A stretch of 64,000 nt of DNA from assembly GCA_030762935.1 (NCBI GenBank), contig CM060887.1, forward strand, positions 8,610,501 to 8,674,500, given 5' to 3'. The notes under the pieces are model-generated. The model was not told the DNA's origin. It made no database searches and saw nothing but the letters and a program-made list of their open reading frames with translations. Of the stretch, positions 9,663 to 20,810 are shown one piece after another. Position 1 is the stretch's first letter, and each line of letters begins with the position of its first letter. Origin of the DNA: Hymenopus coronatus (Eukaryota; Arthropoda; Insecta; Mantodea; Hymenopodidae). Position numbers and translations under genes: made by a program.

Positions 9663-11403
9663 GTACATTTCTTGTCACGGGGCTACGAGTGATATAAGAG
9701 GGAAGTATAAATTATAGCAAATAACATAAATTATACTCTGAGGGACAAATGTGGACAGTGAAAATGGGCAGGGAAGAAAGGTTTCAAACACGTATAAGTA
9801 GCAGAGTTGTCACGATCTGGTAGGACAGCACCGTTAAGGGGGTAGGGCATTGAACCGAAGGGGTGAGATTACAGTGCCCGAGGGGAACATTACAGGACAA
9901 TGTAGACAGTGAAAATGGGCAGGGAAGAAAGGTTTCAAACACGTATAAGTAGCAGAGTTGTCACGATCTGGTAGGACAGCACCGTTAAGGGGGTAGGGCA
10001 TTGAACCGAAGGGGTGAGATTACAGTGCCCGAGGGGAACATTACAGGACAATGTGGACAGTGAAAATGGGCAGGGAAGAAAGGTTTCAAACACGTATAAG
10101 TAGCAGAGTTGTCACGATCTGGTAGGACAGTACCGTTAAGGGGGTAGGGCATTGAACCGAAGGGGTGAGATTACAGTGCCGAGGGGAACATTACAGGACA
10201 ATGTAGACAGTGAAAATGGGCAGGGAAGAAAGGTTTCAAACACGTATAAGTAGCAGAGTTGTCACGATCTGGTAGGACAGTACCGTTAAGGGGGTAGGGC
10301 ATTGAACCGAAGGGGTGAGATTACAGTGCCCGAGGGGAACATTACAGGACAATGTAGACAGTGAAAATGGGCAGGGAAGAAAGGTTTCAAACACGTATAA
10401 GTAGCAGAGTTGTCACGATCTGGTAGGACAGTACCGTTAAGGGGGTAGGGCATTGAACCGAAGGGGTGAGATTACAGTGCCCGAGGGGAACATTACAGGA
10501 CAATGTAGACAGTGAAAATGGGCAGGGAAGAAAGGTTTCAAACACGTATAAGTAGCAGAGTTGTCACGATCTGGTAGGACAGTACCGTTAAGGGGGTAGG
10601 GCATTGAACCGAAGGGGTGAGATTACAGTGCCCGAGGGGAACATTACAGGACAATGTGGACAGTGAAAATGGGCAGGGAAGAAAGGTTTCAAACACGTAT
10701 AAGTAGCAGAGTTGTCACGATCTGGTAGGACAGTACCGTTAAGGGGGTAGGGCATTGAACCGAAGGGGTGAGATTACAGTGCCGAGGGGAACATTACAGG
10801 ACAATGTAGACAGTGAAAATGGGCAGGGAAGAAAGGTTTCAAACACGTATAAGTAGCAGAGTTGTCACGATCTGGTAGGACAGTACCGTTAAGAGGGTAG
10901 GGCATTGAACCGAAGGGGTGAGATTACAGTGCCGAGGGGAACATTACAGGACAATGTAGACAGTGAAAATGGGCAGGGAAGAAAGGTTTCAAACACGTAT
11001 AAGTAGCAGAGTTGTCACGATCTGGTAGGACAGTACCGTTAAGAGGGTAGGGCATTGAACCGAAGGGGTGAGATTACAGTGCCGAGGGGAACATTACAGG
11101 ACAATGCTCTCGGTGGTCAGGCGACACTTCTTAGGGCACTTGGCATGAAACATCCACGGGGCTAACATGTGATAATTGGTTGCGTGGTGTAGCCGTTAGT
11201 TTTAATACAGACGAGATCACTGCATCAAAAGTAACAAGTAACGACAGTCGCGGTCGCGTAGAACAATTAGGAGGAATGCGTGTCTGTTCGACGGAGGAAA
11301 AAGGCCGAGCTATCCTGAGATAGGGCACCTACATCTCCACATCATTCCTATTAGCCAAATCCGCACCCGGGATATGAACCCGTAACCCCGTTACCGCCGC
11401 ACA
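9663..11403. other. 1.74-kb segment inserted in an HX copy, carrying a tandem array
   Basis: Separates the two parts of one reverse-oriented HX copy. It consists of about 90 bp of unique sequence, the nine-unit array, and about 300 bp of unique sequence. The right part ends in a tRNA-like stretch (about 11344-11400, minus strand, B-box-like GGGTTCATATCCCGG). Approximate GAAGCAAGT-like sequence at both junctions might be a degenerate target duplication. No transposase or recognisable terminal repeats. Confidence 0.55.
9751..11105 (+). repeat. Tandem array, nine units of 150/151 bp
   Basis: Units begin (GTGGACAGTG or GTAGACAGTG) at 9751, 9902, 10053, 10203, 10354, 10505, 10656, 10806 and 10956; the array stops at 11105. 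Units differ at only a few positions: G/A in the third base, CAGCACC/CAGTACC, GGGGG/GAGGG, and GCCC/GCC, the last giving the 151/150 difference. Units 3 and 7 share the same variants, as do units 8 and 9. This implies recent segmental duplication or gene conversion. The unit is GC-richer than its surroundings and has no open frame across the array. Confidence 0.98.
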
Positions 11404-11507
11404 AAGAAGCAAGTTATAAGACTAAGTAAAGTAAATAGAAGCACAAGCTTTTTAACAATAATGTTTTGTACAGATGTAGAGAAAGTCATGAGAATGGAAC
11501 ACATCTT
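11404..11507 (-). mobile_element. HX copy, end-A part of the split element
   Basis: GAAGCAAGTTATAAGACTA through GTAGAGAAAGTCATGAGAAT to ACACATC. It completes the element that begins at 8935. Confidence 0.8.
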
Positions 11508-12116
11508 TTAGTTTGTAATACTTCTATGAAGCACATATAGAAGATTCTAATGCTTTTTAAAAAGTTAGTAATATTTTAATAGGTGTGGATGACAACAGAG
11601 ATCGTGTGCTGGTATTGAAATGTTACGTTGAAACGCAAAGCAACGAGGAAAACAAAAGACTGCTATATTCCTAGAGACGAGAGGAAATCAGGGCAGCGAA
11701 GCATAAGGGTCTATATACACACACACACTGCCTGGCGTTTCTATACGTAGCGAAGAGTACAGAGAATCCATCGGATTTCATAGCTTATATGTTGCTGGCT
11801 ATATACATATACATAGCATGGTGGGGATTGGCAGGCTTTAAACAACCGATGACGTGTACAGGATGAGCGGGGAAGCATGTGCGAATATGTGGCAGAGAGG
11901 ACAGGGGAGAGAAATTTTAATCGAAATGGCTGAACGGATCCTGGTTGGAGTAGCTAGTGCAGAACTGATAATCTCCAACCCAAAGCTCTTTGGCCGAGCA
12001 TACGTGAGGGGGAGGCCCATCGACGTGACTGAGGAAAACACAGAATATTAAAATGTATCAGATATATTAGACGACTTGCATACGTTCTTATATAACTGCA
12101 ATATATTATCTAAAAA
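11508..12116. other. Unassigned interval
   Basis: No HX or recognised transposon sequence. Short overlapping frames on both strands at 11838-12051 look like chance frames. A short CA run lies near 11705-11718. Confidence 0.4.
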
Positions 12117-12873
12117 TCTGATGTGTTCCATTCACATGACTTTCTCTATATCTCTGTAACAAATTATTGTTAAAAAGCTTATACTTCTATTTACTTCAAG
12201 CAAAATAAGGGAGTACCATAGGTTAAAGTGATAGCCAAAAGCTGGTTGCTATGTGACTGAAGTTCCTTTGTATGTATGGACAGGAGTTGACAAATTCCTG
12301 TGTGAGAAAAGTATGTTTTTCAAAGCTGAAACAAAAAACAAGGAATATCTAAAAAAAAAAACGACCAACTCCATGAAAAAAATGCATATAACTTAAAGTG
12401 TATGTTTTAACGTGCTGTACATTTTTTGTGTTAAGTTTTTATCCATCTCTTACGGTTTAGTAATTATGCAAAATTCCGTAAAATTCATCCAGAGGTTTTC
12501 AGAGGCTATTCCCAGAAAATTCAAGATATTAAGTTTTTTTTCCAGGTAAATATCTTAAAGATACGATATTTTAATCAAAATCGTTAGAACTATTTTTAAG
12601 AAAATCAAAATTTTCGTAAAAAGTCCCATGTGAGGGGTAGTTTAGGGTGGGGGGATCTATCTCAAAATCTTAGTGTCGCATCCCTGGAAGATACTAAACT
12701 TAAATACAAAGTTTGATATTTTACTGACTTTTCGTTTTTGAGTTATCGTGTTCACAGACACACACGGACCTTTTTCTGAAAATGCTTTTTTCGGTGAAAT
12801 CTCGGTATCGAATTTTTGGGTTGAGTGCAATAACTTCTCTGTACACTATGCACATAGTACGTGTAGAGAAAAT
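12117..12873 (+). mobile_element. HX copy, slightly shortened
   Basis: Clean end A (TCTGATGTG, then CATGACTTTCTCTATAT) and end B (ACGTGTAGAGAAAATAAAAA). A deletion removes the microsatellite flank, joining GAAAATGCTTTTTTC directly to GGTGAAATCTCGG. Confidence 0.85.
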
Positions 12874-12895
12874 AAAAAGCACATTTAGAAACATA

Positions 12896-12946
<51 letters not shown>

Positions 12947-13236
12947 CATTGCCCAGAAACGAAAAATCGCTTAAAAACCAAACCAAATCCCAATCCCCAA
13001 CTACCCTTTACACGGAACTGTTTTCAAGATTTTTGATTTTCTCAAACTTTTCTCTATCGATTTTGTCTTAAATACCTATGTATAAGACACTTTTATGACA
13101 AGCGAATTTTCTCGGAATAACTCTTCATTCTGGATGACATTTATGTAACTGCCAAACCACATGAAATATACAAAAACTTAACACACAAAAAAACATACAT
13201 CTCATTTAAACACTTAAGTTAATGTTATACAGTTTT
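12874..13236 (-). mobile_element. HX internal fragment, diverged
   Basis: Starts at AAAAAGCACATTTAG beside end B of the preceding copy, holds a long GT tract, and ends at AATGTTATACAGTTTT. There a new HX end B begins, in a T run. It is more diverged than its neighbours. Confidence 0.7.
12899..12943 (+). repeat. (GT)n microsatellite inside HX
   Basis: About 22 uninterrupted GT units at the HX microsatellite position in reverse orientation. Confidence 0.97.
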
Positions 13237-14090
13237 GGTTTCTCTACACGTACTGTGTACATAGTGTATAGAGATATTGCACTCCACCAAAAAATTCGAT
13301 ACCGAGATTTCACCGGAAATATATGTTTTAGGGTCCCCTGTATTAAAAAAAAAAGCATTTTCACACAAAGGTCCGTGTGTCCGTGTGTCTGTGATCACGA
13401 TAACTCAAAAACGACAAGTCGGTAAAATACAAAACTTGATATTTAAGTTTAGCATCTTCCAGAGAGGGGACACAAGGATTTTGGGAAAAATCTCCCCACT
13501 GCCAACTACCCTTTACACAGAATATTTTTCGAAAATGTTGATTTTCTCAAAAATGGCTCTTACGATTTTGATTAAAATATCGTGTATTAAAGCTATTTAC
13601 CTGACAAATAAAATGTCTATCTTGAATTTTCAGGGAATAGCCTCTGAAAAGTAATTTATTCTGGACAAATTTTTCGGAATTTTGAATAACTGCTAAACCG
13701 TAAGAGATAGACAAATATTTACTACACAAAAAATGTAGAGCACGTTAAAACACACAATTTATGTTATGTACATTTTTTTCATGGAGTTCTTCGTTTTCGA
13801 GGCATTCCTTGTTTTTGATTTCTGCTTTGAAAAACTTTTCTCATACAGGAATTTTTCAACTGCTGTTTATACAAAGGAACTTCAGTGACATAGCAACCAG
13901 CTTTTGACTATCACTTTTACCTATGGTACTCCCTTATTTCTATTCTACTTACAAGGAAGAAAGTAATAAGACTATTTCTGCTATTTTTTTTTTCTGATTA
14001 GCAAGAAGAAATAGTAGTATAAGCTTTTTAAGAATAATTTGTTGCAGAGATATAGAGAAAGTCATGTGAATGGAACAAATCAGATTTTTT
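13237..14090 (-). mobile_element. HX copy, full length
   Basis: End B GGTTTCTCTACACGTACTGT sits in the T run of an older HX fragment; end A is ATGGAACAAATCAGATTTTT. Subfamily I (ATTGCACTCCACC, GGGTCCCCTGTATT). Confidence 0.85.
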
Positions 14091-14391
14091 AATATACTTA
14101 TAAGCAGTAATGAAGAATGAAAAGGCACCTTAAGTGTGGATCCTTTTTCACAAGTTTACATTATATACAATAACCGACCGCTATGCGTGATACTGACCTT
14201 CTAGGGGAAGGTAATTGGCCACACCTCGTCTTCCGTCTCTCTCGCTCATCGTACATTATCGCCTTGAAGCGGGTTTACACTCCCCTGCAAAATCTCACTC
14301 TCACCAAGGCCATGTGGGTTCAAACGTTGCCTTGCTAACTGTCAACACAAACTTAATGGTGTTCCGAAGTAAGAAACACCATTAAAAATTA
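14091..14391. other. Unassigned interval, possible SINE remnant
   Basis: Higher GC than the surroundings. GTGGGTTCAAACGTTGCC near 14326 is vaguely B-box-like, but no A box or tail is convincing. Confidence 0.3.
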
Positions 14392-15250
14392 TCTTATGTG
14401 TTTCATTCACATGACTTTCTCTATATATCTGTATCAAATTATTATTAAAAAGCTTATGCCTCTATTTGCTTCATGCTAATCGAGAAAAAATTAGCAGAAA
14501 TAGTCTTAATACTTGCTTCGTTATATGTAGAAGCGAAATAAGGGAGTACCATAGGTTAAAGTGATAGTCAAAAGCTGGTTGCTATGTGACTGAAGTTCCT
14601 TTGTTTGTATGGACAGAAGTTGAGAAATTCCTGTATGAGAAAAGTATAACTTTTTCAAAGGTTGAACCATAAAGTAGGAATATCTCAAAAACGATCAACT
14701 ACACGAAAAAAATTTATATAACATAAAATATGTGTTTTTGTATGGTAAGTTTTTGTCTATCTCTTACGGTTTAGCAGTTATGCAAAATTCCGTAAAATTC
14801 ATCTAAAATAAAGTAGTCTTCAGAGGCTATTCGCAGAAAATTCAAGATATTCATTTTATTTGTGAGGTAAATACTTTTAATATGCGATATTTAAATCAAA
14901 ATCGTTGAGAAAATAAAAATTTTGGAAAAAAGTTCCAAGTAAAGGATAGCTGGGGGTGGGGGAGGTTTTCTTGTAAATCTTCGTGTTGCATCCTTGGAAG
15001 ATATCAAACCTAAATACGAAGTTTTGTTTTTAACGGACTATTCGTTTTTGAGCTATGCTGACCACATACACACAGACAGACACTCACATGGATATTTTTC
15101 TAAAAATGTTTTTTTTTTTTTTTTTTTTTTTTTTTTGTGTTTCAGGGAGTCTCAAAACATGTATTTCCAGTGAAATCTCGGTATCGAATTTTTGCGTGCA
15201 TTACAATACCTTCTCTATATACTATGTACATAATCGTGTAGAGAAAGTAA
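14392..15250 (+). mobile_element. HX copy, full length
   Basis: End A TCTTATGTGTTTCATTCACA and end B GTGTAGAGAAAGTAA. Subfamily II. A T run of about 29 bases (15108-15136) replaces the usual short T tract before the TCAGGGAGTCTCAAAAC block. Confidence 0.85.
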
Positions 15251-15253
15251 TTA

Positions 15254-15710
15254 TCTCATGTGAAATACTCACATGGCTTTTTCTACCTGGTACGCAACAC
15301 ACTAGTTTTATAAAAACTTATTATTACTTAGTTCCTTATAAGTAGAAGGGAAATAAGGAAATACACTAGACTAAACCCACAGTCACATGTTTTAAAATAT
15401 GGTTGCTATGGGATTGAAATCCGTTTCTTTGAGTGACCAGCAATTGACAAGTTCCTACGTGAGAAGACATTTTAAAACTGTTACAAATAACAAGGAATAT
15501 TTTGTTTAGATAATCAACCGCAGGGAAAAATATATATGCCATAAATTCTTTGTTTAAAGAACCTCTACATTTTTATGTAGTAAGTTTTTGTCTGTCTCCT
15601 ACGGTTTAACAGTTATACAAATATGAAAAAAAAATCATGCAGAATAAAGAGGTCTTTAGAGGATATTCCCAGAAAGTTCATTTTGGGATACAAATATCTT
15701 AAATAATGAA
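15254..15710 (+). mobile_element. HX 5' half, head-to-tail with preceding copy
   Basis: End A (TCTCATGTGAAATACTCACA, then a GGCTTTTTCTACC block) starts only 3-4 bp after end B of the preceding copy, same orientation. The sequence is an older subgroup (ATACACTAGACTAAACCCAC) and stops near AAATATCTTAAATAATG. Confidence 0.75.
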
Positions 15711-16043
15711 AATGAATTATGTGATGAATTTCCTTTTCAAATTACCTGCACTACTCTGCAATGTTATGTATAAGATCTAAAATTAAAACAAATGTTCTTT
15801 TATATGCATTTTAATGATTGTTTAACCTGTCAGGTTGGAATGTAATGATATGTTGGTATTTTCGGTCACTCACATCAGTTAGAATTTGGTATCATTAAGA
15901 CCAGAAGTATTTTTTAAATAAAACTGCTTGGCGTACATATAAGTAAGGAACAAACTAACGATTGACAAAACAAACAAAAAATCTCATGTGTTCCATTCAA
16001 CTTTCTGTAACATATTACTGTTAATAAGCATATTCTTCTATCT
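15711..16043. other. Unassigned interval ending in an HX end-A fragment
   Basis: 15711-15981 is AT-rich and unrecognised. From 15982, TCTCATGTGTTCCATTCAAC begins a plus-oriented HX end A that is cut after about 60 bp by the mariner-derived palindrome at 16044. Confidence 0.5.
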
Positions 16044-16712
16044 ACGAGGGCCATTTTTTCCCCCCAATTTCCGATAGGTTATAAATAAAAGACCAATTTA
16101 ACAGAAAGCAATTATTTTATTACTAAAAGATTTGTAGACTTGTGGCTACTTTTCAACATAATCACCAACAAGATTGAGACATTTATCGTACCTGTGCACA
16201 AGCTTTGAAATACCCGCTTCAAAAAATGTTGCCGCCAATGACTTCAAATGAACATTGACGTTGTTTTGCAGATCTTCATTGGTTTGAAAGTGCTGCTCTC
16301 CTAGCCACGTCTTCAGTTCAGGGAAAAGGTGAAAGTAACTGGGTGCCAGGTCAGGACTGTATGGCGAATGATCGAATATGTTCCCTTGAAATTGTTCAAG
16401 GAGCCGATGGGTTGTGTGGACGAGCGTTGTCATGGATCAACACAATTCCTGAAGTCAGCATTCCTCTTCGTTTGTTTTGAATGGCTCTCCGCAAACGTCG
16501 TAAAGTACGAAGATCTTCAAAACAACGTCAATGCTCATTTGAAATCATTGACGGCAACATTTTTTGAAGCGGGAATTGCAAAGCTTGTGCACAAGTACGA
16601 TAAATGTCTCAATCTTTTCGGTGATTATGTTGAAAAGTATCCTTAAGTATACAAAACTTTTTGGTAATAAAATAATTTTCTTTGATTTATATCCTATAGG
16701 AAGTAGAAAAAA
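16044..16712. mobile_element. FB palindromic mariner derivative, copy 1
   Basis: Left terminal sequence ACGAGGGCCATTTTTTC. The left arm encodes, on the minus strand, the transposase C-terminus: TTHRLLEQFQ, HSPYSPDLAPSYFHLFPELK, TWLGEQHFQTNEDLQNNV, YDKCLNLVGDYVEK. At about 16510-16520 the sequence turns round at the palindromic GAAGATCTTC. The right arm then encodes the same C-terminus on the plus strand, from YEDLQNNVNAHLKSL to YDKCLNLFGDYVEK. The shared inverted segment is about 240 bp including the 3' untranslated part. The right terminal repeat is cut at 16712 by an HX end A. The catalytic N-terminal half is absent, so it is non-autonomous. Confidence 0.85.
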
Positions 16713-17492
16713 CTCTGATGTGATCCATTCACATGACTTTCTCTACACCTCTGCAACAAATGATTGTTAACAAGCTAATGCTTCTATTTACTTTATGCTA
16801 AACGAGAAAACAGCAGAAAAAGTGTTAATACTTGCTTCCTTGTAAGTAGAAGCGAAATAAGGGAGTACCATAGGTTAAAGTGATAGTCAAAAGCTGGTTG
16901 CTATGTGGCTGAAGTTCCTTTGTTTGTATGGACACGAGTTGAGAAGCTTTTTTAAAGCTGAAACCAATAACAAAGAATATCTAAAAAACCATCAGCTGTA
17001 CGAAAAAAAGGTATACAACTTAAATTGTGTTTTTAATGTGCTCTACATTTTTAGTGTGGGAAGTTTTTCTCTATCTCTTACGGTTTAGCAGTTATGCAAA
17101 ATTCCGTAAAATTCATCCAGAATAAAGTAGTCTTCAGAGGCTATTCCAAGAAAATTCAAGATATACATTATTTTTGTCAGGTAAATATCTTTAATTTACG
17201 GTATTTTATTCAAAATCGTTTGAGCCATTTTTAAGAAAAACATAATTTTCAAAAAAATCTCCATTCAAAGGGTAGTTAGGGGTGGGGAGATTTTTTTAGA
17301 AATCTTCTGGACTCATTCTTGGAAGATACCAAAGTTATATACCAAGTTTAGTATTTAACAGTCTTTTCGTCTATCATAAATGCTTTTTTTTTGGATTCAG
17401 GGGACCCAGATCATGTATTTCCGGTGAAATTTCGGTATGGAATTTTTTGGTGCATTACAGTACCTTCTCTATACACATGCACATAGTAGGTG
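16713..17492 (+). mobile_element. HX copy, end B eroded
   Basis: Clean end A (TCTGATGTGATCCATTCACA, then GACTTTCTCTACACC). The microsatellite block is missing: TTTTCGTCTATC joins ATAAATGCTTTTTT. End B is cut within the palindrome. Confidence 0.85.
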
Positions 17493-18147
17493 TGTATGTT
17501 GAAGTTTGGCAGAGTCACGTAGGGAAGGGACAAGAGCGCAGGTTTGTGTGCGGACTGTACAGGGCAGATCGAGGAACACGGACTGCCCATAGCTCATCCC
17601 TGTGAATAAAACATATGTGAGAGCGCCAGTTAACGAGACCTCACTCAGTAGGTCTGGAGGCGCTGTGACCCACAGGAGTGGTCGCTACCTCTTTATGTGG
17701 ATCGAAAACTAGATATAAACGTTGTGGGAGAGTGCTGCCTCAACAAAATTTATTGCTGTATTGCAGGGTACTGTCGTGTCAAATTTACTGCACATCTTTT
17801 CCCAGCACGATCGTGTGGATAATGACGTCGAGAGCTTGTCCTGCACATGCCGGGGGCAGATCTACAATTGGGGGCGTTCAGGAACAAATCTATGAAGGGC
17901 ACTGCCTGCTGATCAAATTTCATTGAAGAAACTTTCAGTGCATTGTCAGGCATCATGTTAATGTTTTGTTTTTTTTAATCTGGTTGGTCGTATCGGACGA
18001 TGCATGGAATTGATGAAATGATGCTCAAATGGTATCGGGGTCCATGGAGCTTAAAGTTACACGGCATTCGTTTTCTCAGGATAAGGGAAATCCCCGGAAG
18101 AAAGCTTATCCGGGTAACTCACCCTAAGCGAGATTTGAACTCACGAT
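17493..18147. other. Unassigned interval with tRNA-like scrap
   Basis: A GC-richer stretch with no frame that spans it. At about 18060-18150 the minus strand reads GATCGTGAGTTCAAATCTCG, a good B box, followed by GGTGAGTTACCCGG, suggesting a SINE remnant. GTGCATTGTCAGGCATCATG near 17940 recurs at about 18240. Confidence 0.35.
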
Positions 18148-18345
18148 CTTATATTAATGTTGATATTTCTTTCGTATAATGCCATACAGAATCTACCCTA
18201 TCGCAAGCAACAGCAAACATGTTCTGAGGAAATTCTTAGTGCATTTTCAGGCATCATGTAATTATTCCAATATCATATTAATGATGATGATTCTTTCGTA
18301 TAATGTCTTACAATATCTACCCTATCGTAAGCAACAGCAGACATC
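18148..18345 (+). repeat. Diverged tandem duplication, period about 124 bp
   Basis: TTCTTTCGTATAATG followed by AATCTACCCTATCG and AAGCAACAGCA occurs at about 18167 and again at 18291. Part of the unit also appears upstream near 17928 (GAGTGCATT-type block). Confidence 0.7.
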
Positions 18346-19362
18346 TTTCGCCACTTTGTAACACAATTCATGTGATTCTGGATACATCATCATCATGTCA
18401 TAGACGAGGTTTTCCCAAAGTTACGTTTTTTACATCCACCTTTAAGATGTGGCAGATCTCTAACCCACCTCCCCCACCATTTTCAAGTACTTGAAGAGAG
18501 GAATGTAAACTAAGAACAACATAAAAAATGTTATATATATAACATAATTCAAACATAAAATAAGAGCTGAAGCTTTCCTGACGAGCATTAAACTCTAAAT
18601 GTTCTCGGGCTTTTAGCCAGGTAAGTACATGGCTAGTCTCCAACGTTTCGAAGATGTGCAGCATTCTCATCTTCAGGGTGATCTGATGACTTAAATACAT
18701 ATGAAGACTACCCCGAGTATACTCGGGCCGTGCGAAATGATCATGCGGCCCACGCCCGAGTATATTCGGGAAAGTATTTCTAACGCTTTTAATGCAATTC
18801 CACGGCCTTAACTTGGCCATTGGCTATGCGGCAAAGAACATACATCAGTTATCGTTAGTTGTCTGATTTGTGCTGCCATCTGTTCACTATTAGGTAATTT
18901 AGGAGAGTTAGTAATTTTGGTTATTCGCGGGTAATCCGACATTTTCCTTGAAGATGGTGATCTGCTTGTTACGTTTTGTGTTCTTAAATATTAAAATGCT
19001 GCATTTTCCTCGACTTCTGTGATCTGAAGTTGAAATTCGGTATGCAAATGAAGCTCTGGAAAATTCCGATTCCGAGTTCGAGTTTTTCGAACTTTCAATA
19101 AATGGAGTGTAAGCTGCTTTACGTATATTTTTTCAAACTAATATTTAATACGGAAGTTATGACTATTTTCTTACTTGTTGAATGCCATACTTTTTGTTTC
19201 TCCCAATACTTTTTGGCAGATTTGATTGATAACTCAAAGTAGGCGTAAAAACCCTGGATTTCTTGATGCTCCAACTAAAGAAACTCCTGGGCTTCAATGT
19301 GTTGAATACACCTAGAAGCCCGAATACATTTAGAGTTAATTTAAACATATTTTAACAAAAAA
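18346..19362. other. Unassigned interval with stacked palindromes
   Basis: On the minus strand, 18590-18690 reads CCTGAAGATGAGAATGCTGC then CGAAACGTTGGAGAC, a stretch I suspect is the tail of an old retroelement. It is followed by the palindromes at 18713-18773. The longest frame here (18398-18820, minus) covers repeats and low-complexity DNA and is probably chance. Confidence 0.35.
18713..18773. repeat. Paired palindromes CCCGAGTATACTCGGG / CCCGAGTATATTCGGG
   Basis: A perfect 16-bp palindrome and a one-mismatch version lie about 28 bp apart. A further interrupted inverted repeat (GGGCCG...CGGCCC around ATGATCAT) lies between them. Possible transposon end or protein-binding site; no adjacent coding remnant identifies it. 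Confidence 0.7.
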
Positions 19363-19430
19363 TCGCATGCGTTTCATTGGCATAACTTTCTCTAGCTGTT
19401 CCACAAATCTATTCGTTTATTAACGCACAA
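19363..19430 (+). mobile_element. HX end-A fragment
   Basis: TCGCATGCGTTTCATTGGCA, then ACTTTCTCTAGCTGTTCC; about 65 bp of an older HX subgroup. Confidence 0.6.
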
Positions 19431-19800
19431 AATGTTCTGTCAATCGAATGTTATAGGCAATTAACGCAAGTGTATATTGATAATGCAATGAACGAGTCTT
19501 CAGTGAGGAAATGGCGCATAATTTACGAGTAATCAAGGAAGAACTAGTGTGTACGATAAAGACCGGAGTGGAAGTTCATCAATCGTTATGAAGAGTTGAA
19601 GGCAAATGTTGATAAACGAATTCAAAAAACCAGTGTTTCACTTTGGACACCCTGCGTGACCTTTTGGGTGAACAAATTTCCCAACCTCTAAGTGACCGTA
19701 CATCTTTGGCGGCAGAAAAGTAGCAATGACAATTACGTTGAGAAATAAAGTAAGGTAGTGTAACTCTGTGAATAATGTTTTGTGTTGATAACTTTCTTTA
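19431..19800 (+). mobile_element. Internally deleted mariner derivative (MD), copy 1
   Basis: The N-terminal coding part reads ECYRQLTQVYIDNAMNESS then VRKWRI. After frame breaks it continues to YEELKANVDKRIQK and an LDTLRDLLGEQIS-like stretch. It then jumps to the mariner C-terminal tail DNYVEK-stop near 19731-19748, so the catalytic core is deleted. The same 5' and 3' segments recur at 40350-40825, so this is a small non-autonomous family and not a random wreck. Confidence 0.7.
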
Positions 19801-20007
19801 TTATTTAGTTATGCCAAATCGTTTCTGGATTTCCTGTATATTAAAATCGTTTTGACTGTTGTATTATTTACTGGCACAAAGGGGAGGAATGTTGAAGGAT
19901 CACGACTACGATCGTATTGGAAAAACCGTTTGAGAACGGTGACGGGGACGATATAATTAGGTTTTGTTGAATCTTCTGCAATGAACAACCACACGAGGCG
20001 TATCCTT

Positions 20008-20810
20008 TTACTTTCTCTACACGTACTATGTACACAGGAAATATATGTTTTAGCGTCCCCTATATCCAAAAAAAGCATTTTCAGAAAAAGGTCCGTGTGT
20101 GTCCATGTGACTATGAACACGATAACTCAAAAACGAAAAGTCCGTAAAATTACAAACTTGGTATTTAAGTGTAATATCTGCCAGGGATACGACATGAAGA
20201 TTTTGAGAAAAATTCACCCACCCCAAACTACCCTTCCATGGAACTTTTTTCGAAAATTTTGATTTTCTTAAAAATGGCTCTAACGATTTTGATTAAATTA
20301 CCGTATATTAAAGATATTTACCTCACATATAAAATATATATCTTGAATTTTCTGGGAATAGCGACTGAATACTTCTTTATTCTGGACCAATTTTACGGAA
20401 TTTTGCATAGCTGCTAAACCGTAAGAGATGGAATAAAACTTACCACACAAAAAATGTAGAGCACTTTAAACCACACAATTTATCTTAAATGCATTTTTCA
20501 TAGAGTTGACCGTTTTTAAATATTCCTTGCTTTTGGTTTCGCTTTAAAAAATTATAACCTTTCTCACACAGTAATTTGTCAACTGCTATCCATACAAAGG
20601 AACTTTAGTCACATAGCAACCAGCTTTTGAGTATGACTTTAACCTATGGTACTCCCTTATTTCACTTCTACTTACAAGGAAGCAAGTAATAAGACTATTT
20701 CTGCTGATTTTTTCTCGATTAGCATTAAGTAAATAGAAGCATAAGATTTTTAACAATAATTTGTTGCAGAAATGTAGAGAAAGTCATGGAACACATCAGA
20801 TTTTTATTAT
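20008..20810 (-). mobile_element. HX copy with small end-B deletion
   Basis: End B ACTTTCTCTACACGTACTAT is followed directly by ACACAGGAAATATATG, deleting about 60 bp. End A is complete (GGAACACATCAGATTTTT). Subfamily I. Confidence 0.85.

Noticed and set aside
9751..11105. CRISPR-like array
   Set aside because: Units are contiguous 150/151-bp tandem repeats with no short repeat/unique spacer alternation, in a eukaryotic context.
18590..18690. Hammerhead-ribozyme-like core on the minus strand (CTGAAGA ... CGAAAC)
   Set aside because: The CUGANGA and GAAA boxes are present, but the stem between them has a mismatch at its first pair and the best pairing (GAAGATG/CATCTTC) consumes core bases. 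It does not fold as a hammerhead.
18398..18820. 140-codon minus-strand frame as a possible gene
   Set aside because: It crosses the palindrome cluster, repeat-like sequence and a CCACC-rich tract, with no known motif and no splice context.
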